Part shown: piece after piece, positions 13,350 to 25,345 of the stretch
Layout: each line of letters starts with the position of its first letter
How positions within the stretch are numbered: position 1 is the stretch's first letter
From: Saccharum officinarum
Lineage: Eukaryota; Streptophyta; Magnoliopsida; Poales; Poaceae
DNA length: 64,000 nucleotides
Assembly: GCA_020631735.1 (NCBI GenBank)
Contig: CM036179.1
Location: 21,629,063 to 21,693,062 of the forward strand
Direction: 5' to 3'
The notes under the pieces: model-generated
Told to the model about the DNA's origin: nothing
Seen by the model: only the letters and a program-made list of their open reading frames with translations
The model's database searches: none
Translations under genes and position numbers: made by a program

Positions 13350-13727
13350 ATAGCAATGGCATAATGCAGTACAATATAGCAGCTCAATCCAACCCAAGTA
13401 GCCTCTCTATGCAAGGATGACATAATGCAGTACAATATAGCAATAGCACCAAGACAACAACCCCTTCAAGACTGAGTTTTACCTCTTCATGAGGCTGTGC
13501 TACTTCCCTGTTACGTTTTTTCAAGTGTTTCACTGTTTCTGGTGTAGGTTTTCTTTTCTTTCCTTTGTTGTGCGGAGCTAATTGTTTTATCTGTTTTTAG
13601 TAGGTGGAGTGTGGTGATTGCCTGATGGGGCATTTGGGTTGTAAGTAGTGTTTTGTACTGGCTTTTTTGCTTTTCCTCCGTCTAATAAAATATGCGGTGA
13701 AGCTTTCACTGTCCTTTCTAAAAAAAT
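13350..13727 (+). mobile_element. Short non-LTR retroposon, LINE 3'-end-like, with 14-bp target duplication
   Basis: The 14-mer atatgcactgcact occurs exactly at 13336-13349 and 13728-13741. The insert ends in ctaaaaaaatat, preceded by gtctaataaaatatgcgg, which resembles grass LINE 3' ends. A perfect target duplication and an A-rich tail point to target-primed reverse transcription. The insert is only 378 bp, so it is 5'-truncated or a SINE. It carries an internal repeat of cataatgcagtacaatatag (13359-13378 and 13419-13439). Confidence 0.65.
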
Positions 13728-13741
13728 ATATGCACTGCACT

Positions 13742-15909
13742 GCGCAGGTCGGCAAGACATGCACGCAGGGGCCGGGCCCCGGTCCCGGGGATGCGATTCC
13801 GGCATGTGACCGCGCCTGCGCTGGCTTATCGATCATGTGCCCGTGGAGGCTGCAGGCTGGAGCTGATCGAAAGGAGGCAGCAGGGCAGATGGCAGGCACT
13901 CGCATGTGGAGGTGGAGCTACGCCAATGCAAAGGCTTGTGCTCATGTGGGCATGTGTCTCTCCAGCTTTAGGTTCCAATAAGTACCCGCTACCCGATTTA
14001 GGTTTCAATAAGTTGATCCAGTCGGATGGAAACGGTTCCATTTCGTTTTGGATCAGTGCCACACCGACAGGTTTGTTTGGGATTTTGTTCGTCTGTGTGC
14101 TGCATGTTCAAGCCTTCAAGGCAGAGGAGTAAAGGCGGTCTGAAGATGGTAGGAGGATGAACTAACTACACGTATATATGTATACATCTACGGAGATGAA
14201 ATCCCGGTCTTTTACATATTCAATTCCTCAATGGCTGGATAGGTACGGTGTAACTCATGGATTGGGAGTTTGGGACCATGCATGAGACGCTGCAGCCTCT
14301 TCCAGAACCTGAATCTGTGTTGTCTCCACACACGCCCTTCTGCGCATCAAGAGCTTGCCTGGTACTGTATGTTTTATGTTATGATCACAGTCATGGGAGC
14401 TGTGTGTGCGCATGAATGCATTACGTTCCGCCCAATCAACGCTTCCTTCCACTCTCTGCTATGTACTTGTGTGAGTAGTACTTGTGCCATGACAGTACTT
14501 CCCTTCTCAAAATCAAATGTCAGTAGTACTTGTGCCCTTTGTCCATTCCGAATTTAACATCTACTCAGTTCTTTCTCAAAAACAAATGTTAGTAGGTTAC
14601 TTGTGCCTTTGCTTCTGTTTAGAGACCCTGCAAACTAAACATCGCTTGATGTTCAGAGCCGAGCTAACCGCTGCCCTCCATGATGTTTTGGTTGCACCTT
14701 TAGTTTTTAGCTAGTACAACCTTACTACTCCACCACCGGTCGGTGATTTATGTTAAGTGTTCCTAAGGCGTGTACGGCTTCTCGTCGTGACACTCCTTGG
14801 AGCATGTAAAACTTCCCACTTCCACTTAGGGAAACACGTGCCAATACACGCTTTCGAAAAAAAATGGAGACCAATCTGATTTCAGGTAAGCTTCTGATGG
14901 TCTTATTGCACAGTGATCTGGGGAATCAAACCCCACCAGCACGGCAAAGCTGCAAGCACTATAAATTCTGCTGCAAACGGCATCTCTAAGAATTTCTTTA
15001 AAAAACATTTTTCTAAGTGGCTAAAATGACTAGAGAGCAATTTATTTATCTTCCGCCAACAGTTATTACTGTCATAACTAGAGATTTACAAGCAAGCATG
15101 GATGTTGAGGGAATTCAGATAGGGAACTATTTGAGGCCCGGTTTTCCCTTTCTTAGGGGAAAAAAGGTTCTTGGGTGTTGAATTAAAGAGCCTAAGAGAT
15201 GCTCTAGTATCTCCAAGCGATTCTTCATATCTTCCCTAATTTACAGCAATAGAGATTTTAGTAAAAAAATATCCTCTAACAGGCTCTTCAAGCTCTTCAA
15301 TTGGATATTCAAATATAGACATCCTCTATTCCAGATTTCTCGCTAGTAAGATGAAGAACGACTGTTGGAGAACACAAATATATAGGAAATGATTTTTACT
15401 CAAATAACTCTCAAAATAATAATTTAGAGGATGAAAACAACATAGCTACAGGCCACAAAACAACATAGCTCAGACAGGGCCAGATTGAATGGGCCACGAC
15501 ATTGCAATGCATGTTACGCACCAAAGAGAACATCGCATGGATTGCAATGCATGTTACACACCAAAGAGAACATCGCATGGATAATCAGATCAGAGCTGTA
15601 ACCATTATGCAGTGTTCATTACGAGTGAGCTGGCAAACTGCGTAGGAAGTGGAACGCAGTACATCGCGAGCTAGCAATGCATTAGTACCGTAATCTAGCT
15701 GATCTGATAAAATTCAACTTTGCAACATACTACATCCGTTACAAGGAAAACTTTAAAGATATAGGCATGCACGGCACAACTTAAAGCACATCGCAAAGGT
15801 CCAGAGCATGCCGCTACACCATTCCACTGCTTTGGCAAAGATATACGAAGATGAAGGCACTAGCTTCAGGGAGGCCGGGAAAGGTGGGTACAACAAGGCA
15901 TGAGCCTCA
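13742..15909. other. Intergenic sequence downstream of RPT6
   Basis: No gene recognised. It contains a 40-bp tandem duplication (15501-15580) and two imperfect copies of ttctcaaaaacaaatgt...acttgtgcc at about 14507-14543 and 14572-14611. Confidence 0.45.
15501..15580. repeat. Tandem duplication, 2 x 40 bp
   Basis: Units 15501-15540 and 15541-15580 differ at one base (cgcacc versus cacacc). Confidence 0.95.
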
Positions 15910-18900
15910 CTACTTCCAGAGCTTGCGCAGGGACATGTTCTTCTCCGTGTCTTTCTTCATCACCTTGGCCACTGCCATCTCGAAGTCCTCCTGAGTAACG
16001 TGCACCCTTCTCTCACGGAGAGCAAACATTCCAGCCTCTGTGCAGACGGCCTGAATAACAAAAAAATGGAGGGTAAAAAACAGTCTGAGTTACTTCAAAT
16101 CAACACAAGGTATATAAAAAAATAGCAACATTGAGCCACTAAAAGACAAAGCTATGCACGTATAGGAACACATAGGCTTGGTAATAAGCATTGAAATCCC
16201 AGTTAAAACATGAAATTCTAAAAAAATGCTAGTACAAACAAAATTGCTAAACAAATAAATATAAATAAGTAAATAAGAAAGTTCTCTTTCACAGGGTCGA
16301 GAAAAGGCCACGAACCCCAGTATGATAAGGTTATATGGATTTGATTGCCTTATCACAAGAATATCTATCTGTATATAAGGTTACGATAAACTGAATTTTC
16401 TGCCTCAATTTTCAGCAGACCTGATTATTGTTGCAAACATCTCAATGCCCCAACATGGTAGTTTGGTCATTAGTGTGAATTTCAGTACATACCCTATAAA
16501 AATCTCAACTAAGACCACTTATAGCTAACTAACTTCTCTAAGCTTTAAATCCTAAATCTTGATCTTATACTGATGGTGATGTAACTACGCAGGCAAAAAT
16601 GGAATAGAACTTGATGTGAATAATGCACTGAGGTCAAAGATGTATCAGCTCGAGATTGCTATATGAGCAAGCTTTCTGAACTCTCGACTCTATAATCATG
16701 AGCATCATTGCGAGTTGTGACTAAAAAGATGCCTGAACATAACTTTCTGCTTGAATGAATGGACAAGCAAGCAAACATCACAAAATTGAAATATAAGAGG
16801 CATCACACAGTTCATCAGATGAAGTGGACTTAACAAACCTTGAGCTCAGCTCCTGAGGCCCCATTCATCTTTTCCGCGATCTTTTTCAGATCAATACCAC
16901 GCATCAAGTTCATTTTTCTTGAATGGATCTTCAAGATATCGAAACGTGACTGCAAGGGCACAAGATTGAGCACCCTGTCAACAGGAGTAGCCATGTAAAA
17001 TCAACAGGTATAACAGGACGAGTTAGCCGAACATACATCCTCGTTGGGATTTGGAAATTCAATCTTCCTGTCTATGCGGCCAGGCCTCAGAAGGGCTTGA
17101 TCCAAGATGTCTATTCTGTTCGTTGCCATCAAAACCTGCATTAAATATTTAAAACATCACATATTATTATACATTTACAAATCACTTGTTCAGCACACAG
17201 GAACACAAGTGATGCGTACCTTAATTTTGTTTGATGCTTCAAAACCATCAAGCTGGTTTAGAAGTTCAAGCATGGTACGCTGCACTTCACTATCACCGTT
17301 GCCAGTTCCAGACTCCATTCTAGCAGATCCGATAGAGTCAATTTCATCCATAAATATAATGGATGGTGCATGTTCCCTGCAATAAGATAACCAGATTAAC
17401 TAAGCCCACAATGAAAGATAATAACAGAATATGTATATGCAAAATTATGCTTCAACTCACAAACAACTAATGCTTCAGGTACAGCAGGAAAACAAATGTG
17501 GAGATATTTACTCAGCCTACCTGGCCATAACAAAGAGTTCACGAACCATCCGGGAGCCCTCACCAATATACTTCTGAACCAACTCAGAACCAGACACCCT
17601 GATGAAGGTGCAGTCAGTGTGATGAGCAACCGCACGTGCCAGCAATGTCTTTCCTGTGCCCGGAGGTCCATAAAGGAGGACACCCTGAAAAATAAATAAG
17701 ATCTCTGTCTTTTCCACCTACATGTAAAGTTCAAATAAGTTAAGATGGTCTTCAAGGGAGAAAACAGACCTTTGGTTGGGCAATTCCAAGGCTCTCAAAC
17801 AGCTCTGGGTGTTTGATTGGAAGCTCGATGACCTGAAAGTTGACTTCACAAATCAGAATGTGCATATTTTGATGATAACGCATTTTAGTTCAAAACAAAC
17901 CTCTTTGATCTCTTTAATTTGCTGGTCAAGGCCTCCAATCATATCATAAGTAGAATCAGGAACCTTCTCAACTTTCATGAGATTGACCAATGGATCAACT
18001 TTGCTTGGTAGGATCAGATGGAGCATATAGCTGTCATTCCGAAGAGCAACTCTTGTTGAAGGTGTGATCTTTGTGATATCGATGCTCTTATCTAGATCCA
18101 CCACATATTTGCCTTCGGGATGTACCTGAGAAATTTTATTTAGAAAGTTAGTATCACTTTGATAACCAGGAAGTTGGAGCTTATAACCCCCATTGAGAGC
18201 TCTCAGACAAGGAATCCAATAATAACAAGATTTGGATTATAAAAAACTACCACATCCAAATCAATCACAGCTTTAAACATGTATTCACAAAACAATGTTA
18301 GGGAGCTCTTCTCCATATTGAAAAAAAACCTTATACCAGGAGTTCAAAAACATTTCTAATATGCAGAGTTGCAACTTTGCAAGAAAATACAGAATTTTCA
18401 ATTGGTACTCAGTTCAGATAATCTGGGATACGTAAAAACATAGTTTATACAAACTGGACTCCATATGCAATATATGCCACTTAAGGATTATTTATCAGCA
18501 GCGGCGGATCTAGAAATCTACAAAAGATTGGGCCCAAATCATCTTCAAACTCTAGAACCCAAAAATGTGAAGGCTGATGCTAATTTGTACAAGGCATCTA
18601 ATATACTTGTATTACCATGGCCAAATAATTATTTCACTTGTTAAGTTGTTTTAAATATGTGGTGGGAACATGGATCTATATAATGCAGTCCAGTGCTGAA
18701 TATTTGTTCTTTGTAAGCATAGTTCCGTGGACTCATAATGCAGTCAAGTGATGAATATTTGTTCTTTGTAAAATACAAGATTCACAATTTCCACAGATGA
18801 ACTTATCTTTAAAAACAAAGACACATTCTCATAAGCTCATTTATAGGTATTAAATGGAGGCAGCAGTGTACTCTTCTAGCATGTAAGCTTAACCGAGAGA

Positions 18901-20163
18901 GCACTGGTAAAATCTCACTAGAGCTGTGTTTTATATAACAGCAAGAATAAATACTTTTAAGCAGAAAATGATATTCATATGAAGTACCAACTGTAGAGTA
19001 GGCAAAAAATTACCTTCACCAGAACCTTTGATTTCCCCATGACCTTCACCACCTCACCAACATACGAACCAGGCTCTTGAAGCAACTGCAACTCTTCCCT
19101 GAGCATTCTAACTGAAAAATCAAAATTGCAAGGCCAAATTTAGAGTATGGTAATCAGAAAACAATACATGTAGGACGATGTGCTGCTCCTGAAACAGAGA
19201 CAGCAGGAATTTAGTAAATCCTAAACAAAAGCATCATGGTGCAATCATGCGAGTGAATATTACTCCACTTGGTAATGGGGCCGCAGGGCATCAAGATAAT
19301 TTCACATTGCAAATGTTCAGCTAGAGGCGAATTTAGTTTATGATTTCTGTTAGAATGTCACACAATAGGCAGCCACAATACCACAATCATGTCAAAGAAA
19401 CGAAGGCATTGAATAATAATGGATAACCTCAGGAATACAGAAACCTGCTTGAAATAAATTATCCTAACAACCCCACAAGAATGTGGTAGAACAAAAGTGA
19501 AAGACAACATACGCAAACACAGACAAGCAACAGATAGCCTGCACATCTTATATGCATAATTCACTCCCAAAATCAAGGACCAAACACAGCAAAACAACAG
19601 TTACCACTATGACACTACCATCCACAATTCAAACTGAAAAAAGTCCAAGTCAGCCTGCTGCTCAAGCAGCTAAATATCTAAAGCATATTCTAACACACTG
19701 ATTAGTAGTTAACAGGCCATCTTCATCAGATCAGATAATTTGGCTAAGACACTTCAGCTTGACGAACACCGGGCGTCGAAACCCAACTATATAGGCAACT
19801 AAAGTCCGTGCCTTTGGCCACGATTCACACCCAGCTACAAGTAGGGTTTCCATCAACGCGATCGAGGAATCATCACCACACGAAACCGCGACGCGGGAGG
19901 AGGCACATCGATTCTAGGGTTTGGGGGGAGCGTAATCGAGAAGAAATCTGACCTCGGGAGTTGAGGTCGTTGCGCTGGGCCTCGAGGCGGTTGAGGTTGT
20001 GGGTCTTCTGCCGGATCTGGAGCTGCAGGTCGTGGATGTGCTGCAGGTAGTACTGCCGTAGCCCCTCTCCCCCGGCGCCGCTCCTCCCCTTTGCGGCCGC
20101 CGCGGCCTCGTCGCCGGACGCCGCCGGCGTGGGCTTCGAGATGTCCATCGCCACCGTCGCCAT
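15910..20163 (-). CDS. RPT6: 26S proteasome regulatory subunit 8 (RPT6 AAA-ATPase)
   Basis: Nine exons on the minus strand: 20163-19953, 19111-19014, 18125-17901, 17832-17770, 17684-17521, 17376-17220, 17135-17037, 16949-16839 and 16050-15910. All borders are GT-AG; 1269 nt, 422 aa, normal for RPT6. RPT6 is one of six ATPases in the base ring of the 19S particle, which unfolds and translocates ubiquitinated substrates into the 20S core. An N-terminal coiled coil (about 36-80) and an OB-like domain precede the AAA+ module: Walker A GPPGTGKT (205-212), Walker B IIFMDEID with Asp264-Glu265, sensor ATNR (310-313) and arginine fingers in LLRPGR (321-326). The C terminus RKLWK lacks the HbYX motif, as expected for this subunit. 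The chosen ATG opens [10 protein letters not shown]; the open frame extends upstream but is not conserved. Two mobile elements lie in the proximal 5' flank. Confidence 0.97.
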
Positions 20164-20262
20164 ATTCGCCGGCTCGGGTAGGCGTTCTTCCTTATTGAGG
20201 GAGGGTGGGGGTTCTTCTTGCGTTGGAAGAAAGGTTTCGACCCGGAAGCTGAAGTGGGCTTG

Positions 20263-20525
20263 GACCATGTTTAGTTCCCCAATTCTCCCCCAAATTTCAC
20301 TATGCAAAAAGAAGATTCTCCGTCACATCAAAATGTCGGCAAATGCATGGAGTACTAAATGTTGATGAAATCAAAAACTAATTGCACAGTTTTATTGTAC
20401 TCAGTGAGACGAACATTTTAAGCCTAATTAGTCAAAATTTAGATAATTTTTACCAAATACAAACGAAATGCTACAGGAATTCTGATACAGTGTTTTTCTC
20501 CCCAATTCTCTCATCTAAACAAGGC
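20263..20525. mobile_element. Tourist-like MITE, copy 3, in the RPT6 5' flank
   Basis: Terminal ccatgtttagttcccc and ctaaacaaggcc, with internal sequence nearly identical to 1441-1697. It begins only about 100 bp upstream of the RPT6 start codon, so it overlaps the likely 5' UTR or core promoter. Confidence 0.75.
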
Positions 20526-20571
20526 CTTGCTTGGTTGGCTTGGGTCTGGCAGCCAGGGCAGCTTTGTTAAT

Positions 20572-21270
20572 GGAAAAAGTCTGAATACCCCTGAACTATG
20601 TACCCTGTAACACATAACCCTCTGAACTATGAAACGGTCTAATTTACCCCTTGAACTATCCAAAACCGTCTATTTTACCCTCTAGGCGGTTTTTGACGGC
20701 GGTTTTGCTACAGTACCAGTGGGTTGCTACAGTAATGGTGGTTTTGTCTTTTTAATTTATTTTCGCTTAATATTTGAAAAATCATAGTAAATCACAGAAA
20801 AATCATAAAATAGAAAATCTAATTTTGTTAGACTCCACATGAGTAGATCTACACAGTAAACATATAATATGGTACGCTTTAGTATAAAGTTTTTGCTGTA
20901 ACTTTAGTCTAAATTGGATTTTCCAATTAATCTAAAGCTACAGCAAAAACTTTGTACTAAAGCGTACCGTGTTATATATTCACTGTGTAGATCTACTTAT
21001 GTGGAGTCCAACAAAATTAGATTTTCTATTTTATGATTTTTCTGTGATTTACTATGATTTTTTAAATATTCAGCGAAAATAAATAAAAAAGACAAAACCG
21101 CTATCACTGTAGCAAACCTGCTGTTACTGTAGCAAAACCGCCGTCGAAAACCGCCCAGAGGGTAAAATAGACGGTTTTGGATAGTTCAGGGGGTAAATTA
21201 GACCGTTTCATAGTTCAGAGGGTTATATGTTCCAGGGTCTATAGTTCGGGGGGTTATTTAGACTTTTTCC
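20572..21270. mobile_element. Fold-back Mutator-like MITE, copy A (699 bp)
   Basis: Almost the whole element is one inverted repeat. The left arm from ggaaaaagtctgaatacccc to about 20920 is mirrored by the right arm ending gggttatttagactttttcc. The 10-mer ctttgttaat flanks it exactly (20562-20571 and 21271-21280), matching the 9-10 bp target duplications of Mutator-like elements. It encodes nothing. The arms have blocks tttaccc...gaactat, acggcggttttgctacagta, and aatcatagtaaatcacagaa. A second family member lies at 46012-46902. Confidence 0.85.
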
Positions 21271-21348
21271 CTTTGTTAATAGAGGCGGCGGTCAGGGTCA
21301 GCCCCCGACTCCGAAACCTCCTCTGCTGGCTTCGAGTCGGCTTTGGGC

Positions 21349-21592
21349 CGGTTTATTTGCAAAAAAAATTGTAAAACAATATTGTAGCACGTTTCGTTGT
21401 TATTTGGTAATTAGTGTCTCATCATAGTTTAATTAGGCTTAAAAGATTCGTCTCGTCTATTTCGTCTAAACTGTGTAATTAGTTTTATTTTTTATCTATA
21501 CTTAATGTTTCATACATATATCTAAAGATTCGATGTGACGAGAAATCTAAAAAAAATTTGTAAAATTTTCTGAGAACTAAACAGGGGCTTTA
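21349..21592. mobile_element. Tourist-like MITE, copy 4
   Basis: Diverged member with agattcgtctcg, gtgtaattagttttatttttt and terminal gaactaaacaggggc. The left end is eroded (ggccggtttatttgc). Confidence 0.6.
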
Positions 21593-23060
21593 TCAACTTC
21601 GACTCGCTGTCTTCATTTCGGCCTTACCGACTCCGAATCCCTCACTTCCACCCCAAGGCCTGTTTGGAAGGTCAGTTTTAGATAATAAAAAAAACTGGTG
21701 TAAAATACCAGCTCAAAACTTTTCCAGGCCTGATAAAAAAACCGTTTGGGTAGACTGTAATCTAAATTAATTTACACCGGTAACCAGTCTTTACACCCGG
21801 AAAAATATAATCACCTATCGAGCCCATACTAAAAAAACGGCGGAAGTCAGGCTTTCCTCCATCGTCGCTTCGCTCTGTTTCCACTGCCTACCGATGTCCA
21901 ATCTCTCTCAGCCCCTCACATCTGGCCTTAATTCGCGTCGCTCATGCGTCATGATCTCGATCTACACCTACGAATCGACAATCTCCATCTCTAGTATGCA
22001 TGAATCCAACTCAAGGCACAAGAATAACAACGAATCTACGGCAGCGACCATGGCGAGGTTGCCTCTGATATGGTGTGCGGCGTCGAGAACCATCGAAACT
22101 CCAACCTCCCGATTCGATTTGTCGAGGACTTAGTCGGCGGATGGCAGTGCTGCGAAGGATGGCTGGATCCATGCTTCAGGACCACAAGCATCGCGGCCGT
22201 GTGGCAGGGAGAATTCGCCGAGCATGCAAGAGCTTATCTGGCCATGGCTCCTTTATCTATTCAATTTTTAGCTTGATTTTTTTGGGCTTCTTCCACGGAG
22301 GCAGTAGGTGGTGTATGCTCCATGCTAAAGCTGCAGGCCACATGGGCATAAATGGCTGGGGCACTCAAAAATCTCAATGCAGAGTACCTATGACGTTAGT
22401 CATTCATTCGATTAAAAAAATCACATGCAAGGACAGAGCTTTGCACTCGTAGTAGGAAAAAGCACGAGAATCGGTAGTGGTCCCTGAGAGAGGAATGTTG
22501 CCCCATCGCATGCTCCATCCACTGCCTGCAGCTTTTGTCAGACGAAACCAATGTCTCCTCCGCAAGAGAATATGACAATGTGCGAGACCACCATTTCATA
22601 TGACCAGGATGCAAGATGAGGACGTGGAGCATAGAGCAGCACGCCACGCTATAGCGTTGGGGAAGCCCTTAGCATCAACGGGCTACTTGGATGTTACGTA
22701 CTTGCAAATTGCGATCAACTAGCTGCTAAGGTAGAACAATTTAATTTAATAGCTAACGCTAACTTTATGGGTGAGGGAAGTTTTTTAACTAAGTCTAAAT
22801 TGGCTTCCACAAATATCAAAATTAGAATCTAAAAATGCTACTAAACCATATAAAACCATGAGTCTCTTTCGCATTATAATACTATAGCATGATATGGTAT
22901 GAAGACAAAAAACACCTTTTCCATTTTCACTGGGTCCATTGAATATAGTGGGCTTTAATGCCCTAACTCCGATGTTGTGGTTTTTTATGCCCTAGCTCCA
23001 TTTGTCTGTGCACATTGTTCATCTCGCAACCTTGCTTTTTTTGTTTTTATTTTCCTCTAA
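21593..23060. other. Unassigned intergenic sequence
   Basis: Open frames at 21894-22133, 22075-22452 and 22396-22647 have no recognisable domain. I see no supportable gene in this stretch. Confidence 0.45.
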
Positions 23061-23065
23061 GTAAC

Positions 23066-23534
23066 TATGGGGGTATAACTCCCGATACCCATAGGGCTGT
23101 ACATGGGCCGAGCCGCCAGGGGAGGCCCAGCACACAAGATCAAGCCGCGCGGGGCATGGCACAGGTCGGCGTGCGCCGCAAGATTACGTGAAGCATCCTT
23201 GATGACGAAGGAGAATCTAATCGGATATGCTAGATATCGTATTTCTTGTAAACACATTTCATGTAACAGATCAGGATAGATACAACTGACATGTAACCCT
23301 ACTCCTGAACTATATAAGGTGGGTAGGGACCTCCCTCGTTTTCACCTCATCTCATAATACAATCCACCAAAGACAGGACCTAAGATATTACGTCAAGCTG
23401 ACGGCCTGAATTTGCCTAAATCATTGTCTCTGCGTTCTGTGTCACCATCTAGTTCCCATCACGCGCACCTCCATCGATTCATCTACTATCGTGGGCATAC
23501 CCCTCGGTAGACTGCCGACTAGATTACGTCGACA
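23066..23534 (+). repeat. 5' LTR of the outer gypsy element
   Basis: 469 bp, beginning tatgggggtataac (terminal TG mutated to TA) and ending gtcgaca. The TATA box ctatataagg lies at about 23309-23318. It aligns along its length with 39889-40348, with several substitutions and small indels, so the insertion is not recent. Confidence 0.85.
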
Positions 23535-23552
23535 GTGGTGCGCTAGGTAGGG
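23535..23552 (+). promoter_or_regulatory. Primer binding site of the outer gypsy element
   Basis: gtggtgcgctaggtaggg follows the LTR end directly, in the position and with the style of tRNA primer sites of grass gypsy elements. I do not assign the tRNA. Confidence 0.55.
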
Positions 23553-25157
23553 GGTGTGCACGCTGATTCCATGGCGAGCCAGATGGTCCGCTTTTCCGGG
23601 CTCCATGGTCCTTCCTGAGTTAGGCCAGTCATTCATGATTGGATCTATGACCTGGGTCATCGGCGCCGATGACGTCAAAGAGATCGTGGAGGCGGTGCAG
23701 AATCACCCTGCGTCGATCATGCCAACCGCTACAATGTCTCTGATCCCGGTGCCCCGCCGTCGGATTAGGAGATCCATCGACAATAATGATCTGATCACAT
23801 CTATTGATCGAGTCACCAACGACTTAGCCGAATGCTTGTCCCTCACGGAATCGATCTTATATCGGTTTTCCATGAGCGATGAAGTCCCTGCGCTCCAAGA
23901 TCGCCATGCCACTATGACCGAGCGATCTGCTCGGCCACATCGTCTGAGGTGGCAAGATTCAGATCTGGTGATCACGGCAACTCTAGAAGGGCGCATGGTG
24001 TGACGCCGACCAGTCCTCGCTATCGGCCTACGCCTAGCCGACTACAGAGCCCCAATGGAGAACATGCCGAGGCCCTATCCCTTTGGGCTGGTGGGCGCGG
24101 GATCTACGTACCAAAACATCATCCACCACCTCTTCATCGACCACGCTGAGCGCGACTACATCGATGAACTCTACAAGATTGATCTGCCTAAGGCCGATCA
24201 GCCAGAGCCCGTGGTGAACATGGTGGCTATCCGCCAAATTCTGGGCGACTCCATCAATGACATCTTGGAAGAGAGTCCTAGCGCATACTCCGAGGGCTCC
24301 ACCGAGACCGTCTCCAACTGCCCCCTTTTCCGCCGGGATTCGGGGGCGAGATCTTTCATATTAGTCATGATAGCATCACTAGAGATGGCGAAACTGCCGA
24401 AGAGCGTGACGCTCGCCTAGCGAGGAACGCCAATCGTCAGCATCGTCGAGACGAAGAAGCTCTCGTGCGGCCGATGGCAATCCAAACGGCCCACCCTGCA
24501 TGCGCCGCAACCTCGATGAAGAGTTCGACATGGTGTACAACCAACCGGTGCAGCAGACACCGAGCGCTAATCTTGCAGTTGTTTTCAACGAGCTAGAAAA
24601 GCTCCCATGGACTCTAGAGGTCAAAAAGATCATCGCGCACGTCAAGGCGGCTCAAGTTCAAGTCAACAAGATCTGGCACACCACCCCATCCTACTTGACC
24701 ATGTCGACTCACAGCTGTCATTCCCGTAGCTCCCGCCACGACAAGGGGAGCTAGCACCAGGGTTCTGAGCGCCCTCGCCATCAAGTCGGCGGCCCTTATC
24801 TCTATAGAGGGTCCCAGGGCAACTACTAAGCGCACCCAAATCAAGATGGGCGCCCTCTCATCCACTAGGCAGTCGAGGCAGCCACTGCAACGCCAACCAG
24901 GAGGTCAATCAACCTCCGTGAGCACATCAACGCCAACATCAATGTCTACGACTGCATCGAGAACAGCAGGTCCGCGCGTCATGAAGTGGAGATCCAGCAC
25001 CGGCAGCAGTACGACGCCGAGCATGAGGCTCCCGGCGGCTCCCGAGCACCACCCGTCGCCAACACCACCGAGCTATGTCCTTTCGCGGTGAGATTGCAAG
25101 CCGTCCGATGGGCCGCAAGCTTCAAGATCTTTGTGATCGACACGTACGACGACAAGG
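23553..25157 (+). pseudogene. Decayed gag of the outer gypsy element
   Basis: Coding sequence is visible in pieces across frames with several stops. Pieces include a segment around 24500-24660 (NLDEEFDMVYNQPVQQTP, then LEKLPWT) and one around 24900-25150 with HINANINVYDCIENSR and PFAVRLQAVRWA, which resemble Tat-type gypsy gag polyproteins. The frame runs straight into the reverse LTR fragment at 25158 after the residues DTYDDKV. No complete ORF survives. Confidence 0.65.
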
Positions 25158-25345
25158 TGAAAGGTCCTAATTGGCTAGAGGGGGTGAATAGCCTAATTTA
25201 AAATCTACAAATTTACTTAGGCAAACTTGTTAGACAAATACGAGGCGATAAAGCTTTTTGCACTAGCTTCTAACAAGTGTTGCAAGCCACCTATCCCAGC
25301 AATTCTAGTTGCTATATTCACTAAGACAATCAATGGTTAAGTCAC
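25158..25345 (-). repeat. Fragment of a SIRE-type LTR in reverse orientation
   Basis: It starts tgaaaggtcctaattggc and continues gggggtgaatagcc, matching the start of the reverse solo LTR at 34900 and the complement of the 3' end of the forward LTR at 27480. Only 188 bp are present before the forward LTR begins at 25346. Confidence 0.7.

Noticed and set aside
15501..15580. Possible CRISPR-like array
   Set aside because: Two adjacent copies with no spacers; a simple tandem duplication in a plant genome.
20164..20307. Upstream in-frame extension of RPT6 by 48 codons
   Set aside because: RPT6 proteins start near MATVAMD. The extension is not conserved in character and runs into the MITE.
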